Of a DNA stretch of 64,000 nucleotides, positions 45,118 to 53,460 are shown piece after piece. Source of the DNA: Hyunsoonleella ulvae. Lineage in GTDB: Bacteria; Bacteroidota; Bacteroidia; Flavobacteriales; Flavobacteriaceae. The translations under genes were made by a program, and so were the position numbers. The DNA is taken from contig NZ_JAEPJQ010000002.1 of assembly GCF_016827605.1 (NCBI RefSeq), positions 372,001 through 436,000 on the forward strand. The letters are read 5' to 3'. Under the pieces are notes generated by a model, which worked only from the letters and a program-made list of their open reading frames with translations, had not been told where the DNA came from and ran no database searches. Within the stretch, counting starts at the first letter, position 1. Each line of letters starts with the position of its first letter.

Positions 45118-46142
45118 TTATACCAATAATAAAAGGCTTCAAGGTTATGTTTCTTTAACTTATTCAATGCAGAAAAATTATGATTAGAAATAACCCAAGA
45201 TTTCATATCAATTGCTTTATCAAACCTTTCTATATTGATAGCATCAGTATCGAGTTTTTTTGATAAATATGCTGCTTTTGCTACGGCAATTTGTGCTTGT
45301 GGTTCTCTAAATTTATCTCCATAAATAAAGCTATTTAACCTACTAACTCCAGATTGCATAACTGTGTAGGTTTCTTTGTCTAACTTACCATAAACACAAA
45401 AATTGTGAGAGGTCTTAATGATATCATCAAAAATAATTTTGAAATTGTCATTTTCAAACCCTCTATATATTAACTCTCGTTTAGCTACTTTAATGAAATT
45501 TTGCTTTACCGTGTTTAAAGTAGGTACTCTGTCAAAAATACCAGCAATATCATATACTTGTTTCATCACTTCCATAGGTTTAGTTAAAGGCACTCCTGTA
45601 GTATTTGGACCAAAGGCTGTTAACTTGTCGCCAAGTATTGCTTCTAACGTTGGTGTTACAACTTTAATGGGAGAGTTATCTTCGGCTAACAAAAAATGAG
45701 AAACCTTAGTTTGTTGAATGTTAGCATATGGATTGGTTTCGTAAACTACATCCAATAAGATATAGTTCAGACTACCTTTCATTTTTACTAATGGTTCATA
45801 GAATAATTTGAAATGACGTTTTTCAATCTCAGAAACCGCTTTCCTTTCATGCGGCTCCCATTTTATAAAATCGGACTTATTTATGATGTTATCTAAAATA
45901 GCCTCTAAATTCTGATCTTTGTTTTCAATTAAAATATCTATATCAATTGAGAATCTTCTGGGTTCTTTTATCATTAACATCAATGCAGTACCACCTTTGA
46001 AAATGAATTCTAAATTTTCAACTCTTAAAAGCTCTAATAGAATCAATGCCCGAATTACTTTTTCGATAATTATGGGATCTCCTTTAAATTCTTTTGCTTT
46101 TGAAGATATCCATTCACTGGACAAGCTATTTGGAGATATCAT
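45096..46142 (-). CDS. abiEii: AbiEii-type nucleotidyltransferase toxin
   Basis: A 348-residue protein of the AbiEii/AbiGii (DUF1814) family. The nucleotidyltransferase signature is FIFKGGTALMLMIKEPRRFS followed by IDIDILI (residues about 45-66; GG...S then DxD), and a later Lys/Asp block (EAILGDKLTAFGP). The family is the toxin of a type IV toxin-antitoxin abortive-infection system. The ATG directly abuts the antitoxin stop codon (0-bp gap). The reading frame may have lost a C-terminal extension (see 44938-45117). Confidence 0.9.
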   Translation of the reverse strand: MISPNSLSSEWISSKAKEFKGDPIIIEKVIRALILLELLRVENLEFIFKGGTALMLMIKEPRRFSIDIDILIENKDQNLEAILDNIINKSDFIKWEPHERKAVSEIEKRHFKLFYEPLVKMKGSLNYILLDVVYETNPYANIQQTKVSHFLLAEDNSPIKVVTPTLEAILGDKLTAFGPNTTGVPLTKPMEVMKQVYDIAGIFDRVPTLNTVKQNFIKVAKRELIYRGFENDNFKIIFDDIIKTSHNFCVYGKLDKETYTVMQSGVSRLNSFIYGDKFREPQAQIAVAKAAYLSKKLDTDAINIERFDKAIDMKSWVISNHNFSALNKLKKHNLEAFYYWYNTIHLMP

Positions 46143-46766
46143 CTATACAACGTTTTTTATGAATTGTTTTATAAAATCTCTTTTCCCTCTTCGGTTGGCA
46201 TAACGTAATAACTTGTCTTCTTGAACAGAATGAAACTGATATATGTTATCGATAATACTTTCCAAATCACGACCTTGATATTCTGGAAAGGTTTTCTCAT
46301 CAAGGATTAAATCAACAAGTATCTTTTCTATAGTTGGAATTCGTAGATTATTTATTTTTTGAAGTGGTGCATCTGTAATCAAATTCTTTATAATGATTTG
46401 ATCTTTATTTTCATCAGTATATTTATCGAGTATATCCCTAGTTGGGTTAATAAAAATATTTTTTCTAATATCAGACAGAAAATAAAAAACACTCTCTTCT
46501 GCTCCTTTTTCCACTTCTATGATAATTTTATTAATTCCTGGTACGTGAAGCATCCATTGTGACACCCATTCTGTTGACCAAATGGAAATATCTAAGTAAG
46601 GGTATTCTTTTTTTAGTATTGCGTATAAATCTTTTATTGCTTTATTTATTAGAGGAGCAAAACGCTTATGCCTTCCAAGTCTGTATTTTCCTCTTCCTAT
46701 TCTTTGTATGATTCCTTTTTCAAGAAGTTTATATATTCTCCAATTGACTGTATTTTTTTTAACCAA
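46143..46766 (-). CDS. abiEi: AbiEi-type antitoxin and transcriptional regulator
   Basis: Visible from a TTG at 46766: TVNWRIYKLLEKGIIQRIGR then GKYRLG, the second half of a winged helix, followed by the C-terminal antitoxin domain (DISIWSTEWVSQWMLHVPGI; GRDLESIIDNIYQFH). The same frame stays open upstream to 46883 and encodes HIEPFKAKFQNVDTITVKNI then FDFYQDKDSLVKK, which completes the winged helix, so the real start must lie there. However, no ATG, GTG or TTG occurs in those 40 codons. Promoter and operator-like elements lie just upstream. AbiEi represses its own operon and counters AbiEii. Confidence 0.85.
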   Translation of the reverse strand: MVKKNTVNWRIYKLLEKGIIQRIGRGKYRLGRHKRFAPLINKAIKDLYAILKKEYPYLDISIWSTEWVSQWMLHVPGINKIIIEVEKGAEESVFYFLSDIRKNIFINPTRDILDKYTDENKDQIIIKNLITDAPLQKINNLRIPTIEKILVDLILDEKTFPEYQGRDLESIIDNIYQFHSVQEDKLLRYANRRGKRDFIKQFIKNVV

Positions 46767-46888
46767 AGAATCTTTATCTTGATAAAAATCGAAAATATTT
46801 TTTACCGTTATTGTATCAACATTCTGAAACTTAGCTTTAAAGGGCTCTATGTGTAATTTTTTATCTGCGATAATTTGTACGTTTTAGA

Positions 46889-46896
46889 CAAAGATA
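46889..46896 (-). promoter_or_regulatory. Promoter -7 element of the abiE operon
   Basis: TATCTTTG on the minus strand fits TAnnTTTG and places the transcript start near 46880, just inside the open antitoxin frame. Confidence 0.5.
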
Positions 46897-46900
46897 TAAA

Positions 46901-46947
46901 AAACTATAATTCGTCACTAAACTTTATTTACTGCCGAATTATAGTTT
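46901..46947. promoter_or_regulatory. 13-bp inverted repeat, candidate AbiEi operator
   Basis: AAACTATAATTCG (46901-46913) and CGAATTATAGTTT (46935-46947) are a perfect inverted repeat with a 21-bp spacer, just upstream of the abiE promoter element. AbiEi proteins bind inverted repeats in their own promoter, so this is a strong operator candidate. Confidence 0.65.
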
Positions 46948-46993
46948 CATTTTATATAGCAACAAAACACATAAACCACTTATGTTTTGCCAA

Positions 46994-47037
46994 ATTCATA
47001 ACCCGGAGGTCACGAGTTCAAATCTCGTTCTCGCTAC
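46994..47037 (+). repeat. attR of island 1 / attL of island 2: 44-bp tRNA-Met fragment
   Basis: Exact copy of the tRNA-Met 3' 44 bp (anticodon loop to end). The upstream bases differ (CAA versus CGG), so it is not a functional tRNA gene. Confidence 0.92.
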
Positions 47038-47066
47038 ATAAATAACAAAACTAGAATATTAAAAGT

Positions 47067-47507
47067 CTAAGTGTTTTTTCTAACACCATAAAAATACATG
47101 GAATGTTTATCAATTTCAATATCGAAAACTTCTTCAATAGTTTTTTTTATTTCTTGCAAACGCGGATCACAAAACTCTAAAACCTCTCCTGTATCTGTCA
47201 AAATAATATGATCATGTTGCCTGTTAAAATAAGACTTTTCATATTTAGCCATATTATCCCCAAACTGATGTTTTCTTACGAGTTTTATTTCCAATAAAAG
47301 CTCTATAGTGTTATATAACGTTGCCCTACTAACTCTATAATTTCTAGCTATCATTTTATCATATAGTTCATCAACGCCAAAATGACCTTCACGACTATAA
47401 ACTTCCTCTAAAATTGCAAAACGTTCTTGTGTTCTTCTCAATTTCTTTTTTATTAAAAAGTCTTCAAATACCTTTTTTACGATTGCAAAGTTTTTGTTTG
47501 AGTCCAT
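47067..47507 (-). CDS. fur: Fur-family transcriptional repressor
   Basis: A 146-residue protein with the Fur DNA-binding winged helix (RRTQERFAILEEVYSREGHF, then RNYRVSRATLYNTIELLLE) and the metal-site HDH (NRQHDHIIL). The first CxxC of the structural zinc site is absent: the usual HDHxxCxxCG reads HDHIILTDTG; one Cys remains in FCDPRL. This is seen in some Bacteroidota Fur-like proteins. It is the last gene of the haem-locus minus-strand operon, so it probably regulates it in response to iron or haem. Confidence 0.9.
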   Translation of the reverse strand: MDSNKNFAIVKKVFEDFLIKKKLRRTQERFAILEEVYSREGHFGVDELYDKMIARNYRVSRATLYNTIELLLEIKLVRKHQFGDNMAKYEKSYFNRQHDHIILTDTGEVLEFCDPRLQEIKKTIEEVFDIEIDKHSMYFYGVRKNT

Positions 47508-47517
47508 ATTTTTATTT

Positions 47518-47883
47518 TTAAGAATTAGGTTTACCTACAAAATTTTGATTATTTAACATCATATCAATTCCCAATTCCAATAGAGAACCTTCAATCAAGT
47601 TTTGAAGTAAAACTAAGTTTTCATAATCCATAACAAGACTTATTTGAGGTATAGGAGTTTCAAGGAATGTTAATTCATCTACATCACTTTTACTAGTATT
47701 TTTAATTAACCTATTTAGTGATTTATTAATAAAATCACTAAACATCAATATTTCTGCTTCAGTAAGATGAAACACGGTTTTACCAAAAACAAAATTTATT
47801 TTTTTAAAGTGCTCTAGTGGACAGCGCTTCCATTTAAAAGCAATTCCATAATCATTCTTATAAAGCATATTGATATCATCCAT
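47518..47883 (-). CDS. Small conserved protein, paralogue of its neighbour (DUF6686-like)
   Basis: A 121-residue protein (FKWKRCPLEHFKKINFVFGK then TVFHLTEAEILMFSDFI). Together with the adjacent 115-residue protein it shows the same layout: an N-terminal strand with Cys, a NFVF/NISIEF strand and a LTEAEI/FTKKEL helix. I believe this is the DUF6686 family but am not certain. It lacks the CxxC of its paralogue. Lies 10 bp from fur and 5 bp from the paralogue, in the haem operon. Confidence 0.75.
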   Translation of the reverse strand: MDDINMLYKNDYGIAFKWKRCPLEHFKKINFVFGKTVFHLTEAEILMFSDFINKSLNRLIKNTSKSDVDELTFLETPIPQISLVMDYENLVLLQNLIEGSLLELGIDMMLNNQNFVGKPNS

Positions 47884-47888
47884 AAACT

Positions 47889-48236
47889 TTAGTTTAAAAA
47901 GAAAACATAATCTACATCTGGTACTGATAATGCAGTAAATGGCTTTTTTGTTTCCTGTAATACTAAATCCTTTAATGCCGAAAATTCTTGCCTATTAAAT
48001 ACCAGGGTTAGATTTTTTTGTAATGTTTGAATAGGTATTTTCCGTTTTACGGGTGTTCTATCGTACACAGCTTGCCAATATTCCACCTCAAGTTCACTAA
48101 CAAAACTTTGAAATACCTTAAGTTCTTTTTTAGTAAATTCTATACTTATATTATTGAACAGTAAATTATATAATTGGCAACTTTCACAATAAGCAAGTTG
48201 TCCGTTACAATTTTTAGCTATTACTTTATGACACAT
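47889..48236 (-). CDS. Small Cys-rich protein in haem locus (DUF6686-like)
   Basis: A 115-residue protein with four Cys in the first 20 residues (MCHKVIAKNCNGQLAYCESC), suggesting a metal site; then NISIEFTKKELKVFQSFVSE. It is paralogous to the next gene. No signal peptide, hence cytoplasmic. Its place between a PepSY-flavoprotein and Fur suggests a role in iron or haem handling, which is inference. Confidence 0.75.
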   Translation of the reverse strand: MCHKVIAKNCNGQLAYCESCQLYNLLFNNISIEFTKKELKVFQSFVSELEVEYWQAVYDRTPVKRKIPIQTLQKNLTLVFNRQEFSALKDLVLQETKKPFTALSVPDVDYVFFLN

Positions 48237-48251
48237 AGTAGTTTTGGTTTT

Positions 48252-50447
48252 TTAGTAGCAATCGGTTAATATTTGGTTATGCTTTTCAAAAGAAGATATA
48301 GGCAAGTTAAAACGTGTTTCCGTGAGATTGTTTAAGGTTGCAAGTACATCATTTTTCATTTCTAAAGAGCCACAAATCATAAGTGTACCACCATTTTTAA
48401 GGACACGACATACCAAATCCGCTTTTTCTACTAAAGAATTTTGAACATATCTTCTTTGACTTTCTTCTTTTGAAAAACTCACAAAAAGCCCCGAAAGATT
48501 TTGCTTGTAAAATGCAGAATCAATTAAATTGCTATATAACTTAAAAGATGTTTTGGTTCTGCCTCCCCAAAACAAATAAGTCTTTGTTTTATTTGGCTTT
48601 TCAGCATTAATCATTCCTAAAAATGGTCCAATACCAGTACCGTTGGCTATCATAATAACTTCTTTGGCATCATTCGGAAAATGAAAACTTGGGTTTTGTT
48701 TTATTGTGGCTGTAATCATATCATTTTGTTTTAGCTGACTTAATGTTGAAGAACAAACACCTTTGTCATGTTTTTTTATACTTAACGTGAGATTCTTATT
48801 AATTTCTCCAATGGAATACAAACGCGCTTTCGTATCATTTTCAGGAATAATAGAAAGCAAATCGCCTGATTGGATGTTGAGTTTTTGCTTAGGTTTTAAC
48901 GTTAAAATGAAAGTGTTATCTAAATTTATAGAGGTACGCTCTATAACCTGAAACTTTTGAAATTTCCGCTTTTCCTTTGAAGGTTTTAATCTTAAATCTA
49001 CCTTAGTGAGATTGCTCCACTGTGACACCCAACTATCAAATTCTGTTTGCGATTGCTCGTTGATTTTTACCAATGGTAACAAAGGCTTAAATTGACTTAG
49101 TTTATGAAGCAATGCATCTGTTTTAATGGCAAAATTGCAATAGTCTGGATACAGCTTTGAACCAAAACCTACTACCGAAAATTGAATAGCATTTAAGGGT
49201 TTTACCGTATTGATAATGGTTTCAAAATTTCTAGCATTATTTGGTGCATCGCCTTTACCGTATGTAGAAGTAAACACTACTAATTGCTTAGCGTTTTTAT
49301 AAGTTGAGTACTCATTTAATGAAGAGAGAAATACTTTTTTTCCTGCTTTAACTAAAGCTTTACAAAAGTCTTTTGCAAATACAAATGTATTTCCAGTTTC
49401 TGAACCTACTAAAAGAATAATTTCTGATTCATCTTTATCAAAAGTTCCTAGTGTTATTCTTGATTTTTTGATACGTTTTAAACTCATGGACAAACCAGAA
49501 TATATAAAGAAGAGGATGCTCAAACTAGCCATCAATAGTACTGTAGACCATAAAAAACTCCCCGCTCCCGTATGCAATTTTAAACTTAGTATAGAGGCCA
49601 TTTGTACGAAGGGATACCGCACTTCACTAACAATTTCTCCAGTATATTGATGCAGTAGTACTTCCTTATTACTTAAGGCTATTTCAAAATAATCTTCTGC
49701 ATCTTCAGAAAAAGGAAAAGTTAATTTTCTAAGTTGATCTAATGTCGTGTTTTTAAGTAGTGGAATTTCTAAAACATCATTATACTTTGAGTTATTAGAA
49801 GGTTCAAAATCGTAATTGTGTGAGATAGTAGTTTTGGGTAGTAACGAAAATTTTTCAGCAGAAAGGTACACTCCTGTTAGCGCAATGATACATATGGGCA
49901 CTAAAAACCAACGTCCAAAAACTACATGATAACGCTTGTTAATATCGGTTTCCTTTACTTTAGAAAAAAACTTTAGTATTCCGCCCTGCCTTTTTAAGAC
50001 AAGCACTACTCCAGTAATGGCGATTAAGCATAAAAGCAATGATACTAACCCCACAAAAAATCGACCGATACTTTTTAAAAACAACGACCTATGAAAGTTA
50101 GTCATCCAGTTAAAAAAAGCAGATGATTTTTCAATGTCTGCTAGTTTTTTGCCAGAAATTGGGTTGATATAAATTGTTTCACTTTTACCTGCTTTAGTAA
50201 TTACAGAAGCTTTTACAGCATTAGCATTTGTAATTTCAAACTCAAATACGTCTTTATACTCATTTTTTAAAGCCTGAACAGTTTGCCCTAAAGTAATGTG
50301 CGCTAAATTTGAAGTTACTTGTGGTTGCACCACATCAGACATTGATTTTAAAGCTAAAATTCCACCAGAAATAGAAGCCACAACCAAAAACAGGGCAGTT
50401 GATGCTGCCAGTAAAAAATGACTATATCTCCATATAGATAATGTCAT
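48252..50447 (-). CDS. PepSY-domain membrane flavoprotein reductase
   Basis: A 731-residue protein. The N-terminal part is a PepSY-associated membrane module: ILALKSMSDVVQPQVTSNLA, GVYLSAEKFS and about four membrane segments up to residue 320. A flavodoxin domain follows (LVGSETGNTFVFAKDF, STYGKGDAPNNARNFE), then an FNR-type FAD/NADPH domain (RLYSIGEI; IANGTGIGPFLGMI; FWGGRTKTSF). It resembles sulfite reductase flavoprotein alpha joined to a ferric-reductase-type membrane anchor. Likely function: electron delivery to periplasmic ferric iron or haem. 15 bp from the paralogous small protein gene. Confidence 0.88.
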   Translation of the reverse strand: MTLSIWRYSHFLLAASTALFLVVASISGGILALKSMSDVVQPQVTSNLAHITLGQTVQALKNEYKDVFEFEITNANAVKASVITKAGKSETIYINPISGKKLADIEKSSAFFNWMTNFHRSLFLKSIGRFFVGLVSLLLCLIAITGVVLVLKRQGGILKFFSKVKETDINKRYHVVFGRWFLVPICIIALTGVYLSAEKFSLLPKTTISHNYDFEPSNNSKYNDVLEIPLLKNTTLDQLRKLTFPFSEDAEDYFEIALSNKEVLLHQYTGEIVSEVRYPFVQMASILSLKLHTGAGSFLWSTVLLMASLSILFFIYSGLSMSLKRIKKSRITLGTFDKDESEIILLVGSETGNTFVFAKDFCKALVKAGKKVFLSSLNEYSTYKNAKQLVVFTSTYGKGDAPNNARNFETIINTVKPLNAIQFSVVGFGSKLYPDYCNFAIKTDALLHKLSQFKPLLPLVKINEQSQTEFDSWVSQWSNLTKVDLRLKPSKEKRKFQKFQVIERTSINLDNTFILTLKPKQKLNIQSGDLLSIIPENDTKARLYSIGEINKNLTLSIKKHDKGVCSSTLSQLKQNDMITATIKQNPSFHFPNDAKEVIMIANGTGIGPFLGMINAEKPNKTKTYLFWGGRTKTSFKLYSNLIDSAFYKQNLSGLFVSFSKEESQRRYVQNSLVEKADLVCRVLKNGGTLMICGSLEMKNDVLATLNNLTETRFNLPISSFEKHNQILTDCY

Positions 50448-50457
50448 AAACTTCTGT

Positions 50458-50949
50458 TTATTGAGGTATTAAACGTATATATCTTATAAACCCTTTACCT
50501 TCAACCTTACTTGTTAAGCTCTCTGAAGTTAACTCAAATTGAACATCATCTGTATAGTACTCCTGATCTTCAACAGCGGTTTCAAAACGAATATTGTAGC
50601 CTTTATCTAATATATCGGTATCAATATCTAAAACACTTATGGTACGCTCTCCTCCTGCAACGGTTTCGCCAGAAATGGCATCAATATCTGGCCTACGTTT
50701 TCCATAAAATTTCCACCACTCAGTTATATCACTATACCACTCTTTATCTGTTCCTTGAACGTATAAGGTTTTCTCGTAAGCTCCTTCTGGATTTAATAGT
50801 GAAACCACAACATAAGCTCCCTCGCCAGAATAATTTGTTAACTGTATCATGCACTTCACTTTGGTTGTTTCCGTAGCATTAGTAAACGCTAAAAGCGTAA
50901 ACAGTAAAATGGTTATAAGAGGTATGTATTTTAATAAACGTATCATCAT
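50458..50949 (-). CDS. DUF2271 family exported protein
   Basis: A 163-residue protein with signal peptide (IPLITILLFTLLAFTNATET). The mature part (IQLTNYSGEGAYVVVSLLNP, EKTLYVQGTDKEWYSDITEW, AISGETVAGGERTISV) matches DUF2271, a family usually found beside PepSY proteins and TonB receptors for iron uptake. It overlaps the ankyrin gene by 4 bp at its start and precedes the PepSY-flavoprotein gene by 10 bp. Periplasmic. Confidence 0.88.
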   Translation of the reverse strand: MMIRLLKYIPLITILLFTLLAFTNATETTKVKCMIQLTNYSGEGAYVVVSLLNPEGAYEKTLYVQGTDKEWYSDITEWWKFYGKRRPDIDAISGETVAGGERTISVLDIDTDILDKGYNIRFETAVEDQEYYTDDVQFELTSESLTSKVEGKGFIRYIRLIPQ

Positions 50950-52445
50950 AATTCTAAAAGAGTTAAACTGAATTTGTTGTTTTGTAATACTTCATTTTCC
51001 TTAGCCAAATCCAAAGGTGTTTCCTCAAAATCGGTTTGTATCCTTTTATCTGCACCTTTACTTAAAAGAAATTGTAAGACGGCATTATCCTTTGATTTCA
51101 TTGCTGAAATATGAAGTGGCGTATAACCATATTTATTCTTTTGATTGATGGGCACATTTAACCCTTCAAGTAGTTTTAAAAGATTAAGGCTATTTTGCTT
51201 TACTGCTAAATGCCAAAGGTTATCTTGGTTTGCCTGTTGTGTTGAAAAATCTAACCCTTTAGCTTTTAACAATTCCAGCTTTTTCCTAAAATTGTCTTTA
51301 GATTTTTCACTATATGAAGATATAAGGTAGTATACTAAAGAGTTACCCTTAGCATCGGTTATTGTTATATCTGCGCCTTGTTCTATTAAAAAAGCAACAA
51401 CATCTTCAGAATTACTTTCTACTGCACGCATTAAAGGTGTTATCCCTTTTTTATTTTGGATATTTATATTTTTAACGTGTTCTGAAAGAAATAAAACAGA
51501 CTCTAAAATATTGCTGTAAGATGCATTGATAAAAGCTGTATTGCCATTCACATCTTTTTGATTCACATCAACTCCTTTTTCAATAAAATACTTGAAAATA
51601 TCAAGGTCCTTATTTTTATAGGCTAACTCGTGTAAAGGCGTAAAACCCTCATCTGTAATTATATTTGGTTGTAGTCCCAAGTTTTCTAGGTATTTATAAG
51701 TTTCTAATGTGTTTTTATGATGCCTCGTGCCTTTTGCTGCAAACATAAAGGCGTTACCTCCTACTGTGTTTAGCGACTTGTACGCAACTCCCCTTTTTAT
51801 AAGTAGATTTAGTAAATCTATATTTCCTTTTTTAGCAGCATAGTTAAATATGCCATTACCGTTGTTGTCTTCACTATGTAAATTAATACCTTTTGAGACA
51901 AAATAATCTATCAAAACATCATCTTTTAAAGCTGGAGCAACTAGTAAAAGTGCATTGGCGCCATCATTGTTTTTTTCTGAAAGTACATTAGCGCCATGCG
52001 TTATACAAAAATCATATAATTGAGTATTGCGTTGTCCTGTAACTGCTGCAAAGTTTAATACCGAATAGCCATGACTATCAATAATATCCATTTTTGCACC
52101 TTTATCAACAAGGTACTGCATCATTTCTATGTTATCTTTATATGCAGCCCAAAACACATAGGTTCTACCATCGTGGGTTTTCTTATTCACACCATTACCA
52201 TCTATAGTTAAAAGGTATTTAATAATGTTGTTATCTACCTTTTCAATAAGTCCCCAAGATATGGCATCAAATGCATGTTCGTTGAGTTCAGTAGGATCGT
52301 TCCCATCTTTAATAGCTTCCTGTACTTGCGCTAATGAAGGTTTGTTTTTCCAATAAGTTCTATCTAAAAAAACATTAGTTTGAGCACTAACTTGGATTGA
52401 AATTAGAACAATAATGATATTTAATAATTTATAACTTGAAACCAT
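50946..52445 (-). CDS. Exported ankyrin-repeat protein
   Basis: A 499-residue protein with signal peptide (LLNIIIVLISIQVSAQ) and about ten ankyrin repeats (for example YGYTPLHISAMKSKDNAVLQFLLSKGAD, cut here as YGYTPLHISAMK; DEGFTPLHELAYKN; KKGITPLMRAVESNS). Export of ankyrins is unusual outside haem/iron loci of this phylum. It probably binds a periplasmic or outer-membrane partner. Adjacent to DUF6607-like (7 bp) and DUF2271 (4-bp overlap). Confidence 0.9.
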   Translation of the reverse strand: MVSSYKLLNIIIVLISIQVSAQTNVFLDRTYWKNKPSLAQVQEAIKDGNDPTELNEHAFDAISWGLIEKVDNNIIKYLLTIDGNGVNKKTHDGRTYVFWAAYKDNIEMMQYLVDKGAKMDIIDSHGYSVLNFAAVTGQRNTQLYDFCITHGANVLSEKNNDGANALLLVAPALKDDVLIDYFVSKGINLHSEDNNGNGIFNYAAKKGNIDLLNLLIKRGVAYKSLNTVGGNAFMFAAKGTRHHKNTLETYKYLENLGLQPNIITDEGFTPLHELAYKNKDLDIFKYFIEKGVDVNQKDVNGNTAFINASYSNILESVLFLSEHVKNINIQNKKGITPLMRAVESNSEDVVAFLIEQGADITITDAKGNSLVYYLISSYSEKSKDNFRKKLELLKAKGLDFSTQQANQDNLWHLAVKQNSLNLLKLLEGLNVPINQKNKYGYTPLHISAMKSKDNAVLQFLLSKGADKRIQTDFEETPLDLAKENEVLQNNKFSLTLLEL

Positions 52446-52452
52446 ATATTAC

Positions 52453-53355
52453 TTACTTTACAAAAGATTCTATAACCTCACTAATAGCGGTTTCTTCATC
52501 AATATCATCAGAAAATAAGTGCTTGTATAAGGGTTTGTTTTCTACCTTAGTTTCTAGTGCTAAATCTTTATTCATGCTATAAACGGTATCCCACTTTGCT
52601 CTAACCAAAGCCCATTTTGCTTTGTGTTTTTGCCACCAATCAATTGCGCCTTGGCATTTATTATTGGCTACTTTTTTATAGGTGTTATAGCCTTTTTCTT
52701 TAGCAATTATTACATCATCAGCTCCAGATGTTCTAACAATTTTTTTATTGTCTTGGTCGTGTACCCAACCATAATCGGTAACCTCATGTCTATTACCTCT
52801 TTCTGTAACATTATAATCACTTCTTGTGGTATATTCGCGTCTTGGTAAAGGTGCGTCGGTAGTATTTTCCCAGTAGCTTTTACCATCAACGTGCACCCAA
52901 GTCCCAGAACCTTCGTAACGTGGGCTATCATCCACTTGATATACTTTTTGTGTCCACTGCCCTTTTACATCAGCTTTTGGTTTCGTAACATAATTCCAGT
53001 TATTATCGCCATTATACATGTAAAAATCGGTGTTTTGGTACACCCAATCCTGCCTCCAATGCTTTACGATATATGGTTTAGATGGATCTCCAACTTGCAA
53101 TAAATGCTGTATAGACACTTTATTTTTATCATCTATAATCAATTGCGCCCACTCCAAGGCCTTATCAGTTTTGGTCTTAGAAGGTTTGTACAAAGAATCT
53201 TCACTGTAATTAAATGTTTCAGCAAAATTGAATGTTACTTCAAAACAGCCACACATACTCTTAATGGCTTCAAGGTCTTCTTTCTTCTTGCTTTGGGCAT
53301 TTGCACTTAGGGTAAATGTTAAAATCAGTAGCGGTAAAATAGTTAATCGTTTCAT
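52453..53355 (-). CDS. DUF6607-like exported protein of haem locus
   Basis: A 300-residue protein with signal peptide (LLILTFTLSANAQ). Distinctive segments are CGCFEVTFNFAETFNYSED, ALEWAQLIIDDKNKVSIQHL, VKHWRQDWVYQN, GKSYWENTTDAPLPRREYTT and a C-terminal helix. I recall this family (DUF6607) from flavobacterial haem-uptake operons but cannot confirm it here. First gene of the leftward operon, divergent from the TonB receptor and likely sharing its regulatory region. Confidence 0.75.
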   Translation of the reverse strand: MKRLTILPLLILTFTLSANAQSKKKEDLEAIKSMCGCFEVTFNFAETFNYSEDSLYKPSKTKTDKALEWAQLIIDDKNKVSIQHLLQVGDPSKPYIVKHWRQDWVYQNTDFYMYNGDNNWNYVTKPKADVKGQWTQKVYQVDDSPRYEGSGTWVHVDGKSYWENTTDAPLPRREYTTRSDYNVTERGNRHEVTDYGWVHDQDNKKIVRTSGADDVIIAKEKGYNTYKKVANNKCQGAIDWWQKHKAKWALVRAKWDTVYSMNKDLALETKVENKPLYKHLFSDDIDEETAISEVIESFVK

Positions 53356-53407
53356 TTTTAAATGTTTGAGTTATGTGAATATTAATTTTTAAAAAATCTA
53401 TTTATTC

Positions 53408-53442
53408 TTATTTAGACTAATTAAAAATAACTTATATATTTG
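53408..53442. promoter_or_regulatory. Candidate Fur operator and promoter of the haem receptor
   Basis: TTATTTAGACTAATTAAAAA then TAA (53408-53430) has TTATTT/AAATAA ends as an imperfect palindrome, similar in style to iron boxes. It is directly followed by TATATTTG (53435-53442), a -7 element for the rightward genes. The position between two divergent operons fits repression by the island-encoded Fur. Confidence 0.45.
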
Positions 53443-53460
53443 CAGCAAATTTAATTAAGA

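Larger units (their letters stand above)
40404..47037. mobile_element. Defence island 1 integrated at tRNA-Met
   Basis: About 6.6 kb bounded by the 44-bp tRNA direct repeat. Contents in order: terminator hairpin, a GTACAAC repeat typical of an att/integrase region, a 28-codon integrase C-terminal remnant, the nuclease-STAND gene, and AbiEii/AbiEi on the opposite strand. No intact integrase, relaxase or phage gene is present, so it is now immobile by itself or was mobilised in trans. Confidence 0.8.

Noticed and set aside
46994-47037. Possible second tRNA-Met gene
   Set aside because: Only the 3' half is present; the 5' acceptor, D-arm and promoter are missing. It is an attachment-site copy.
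50511-50876. 121-codon plus-strand ORF opposite the DUF2271 gene
   Set aside because: Antisense shadow of a recognisable exported protein with clear signal peptide.
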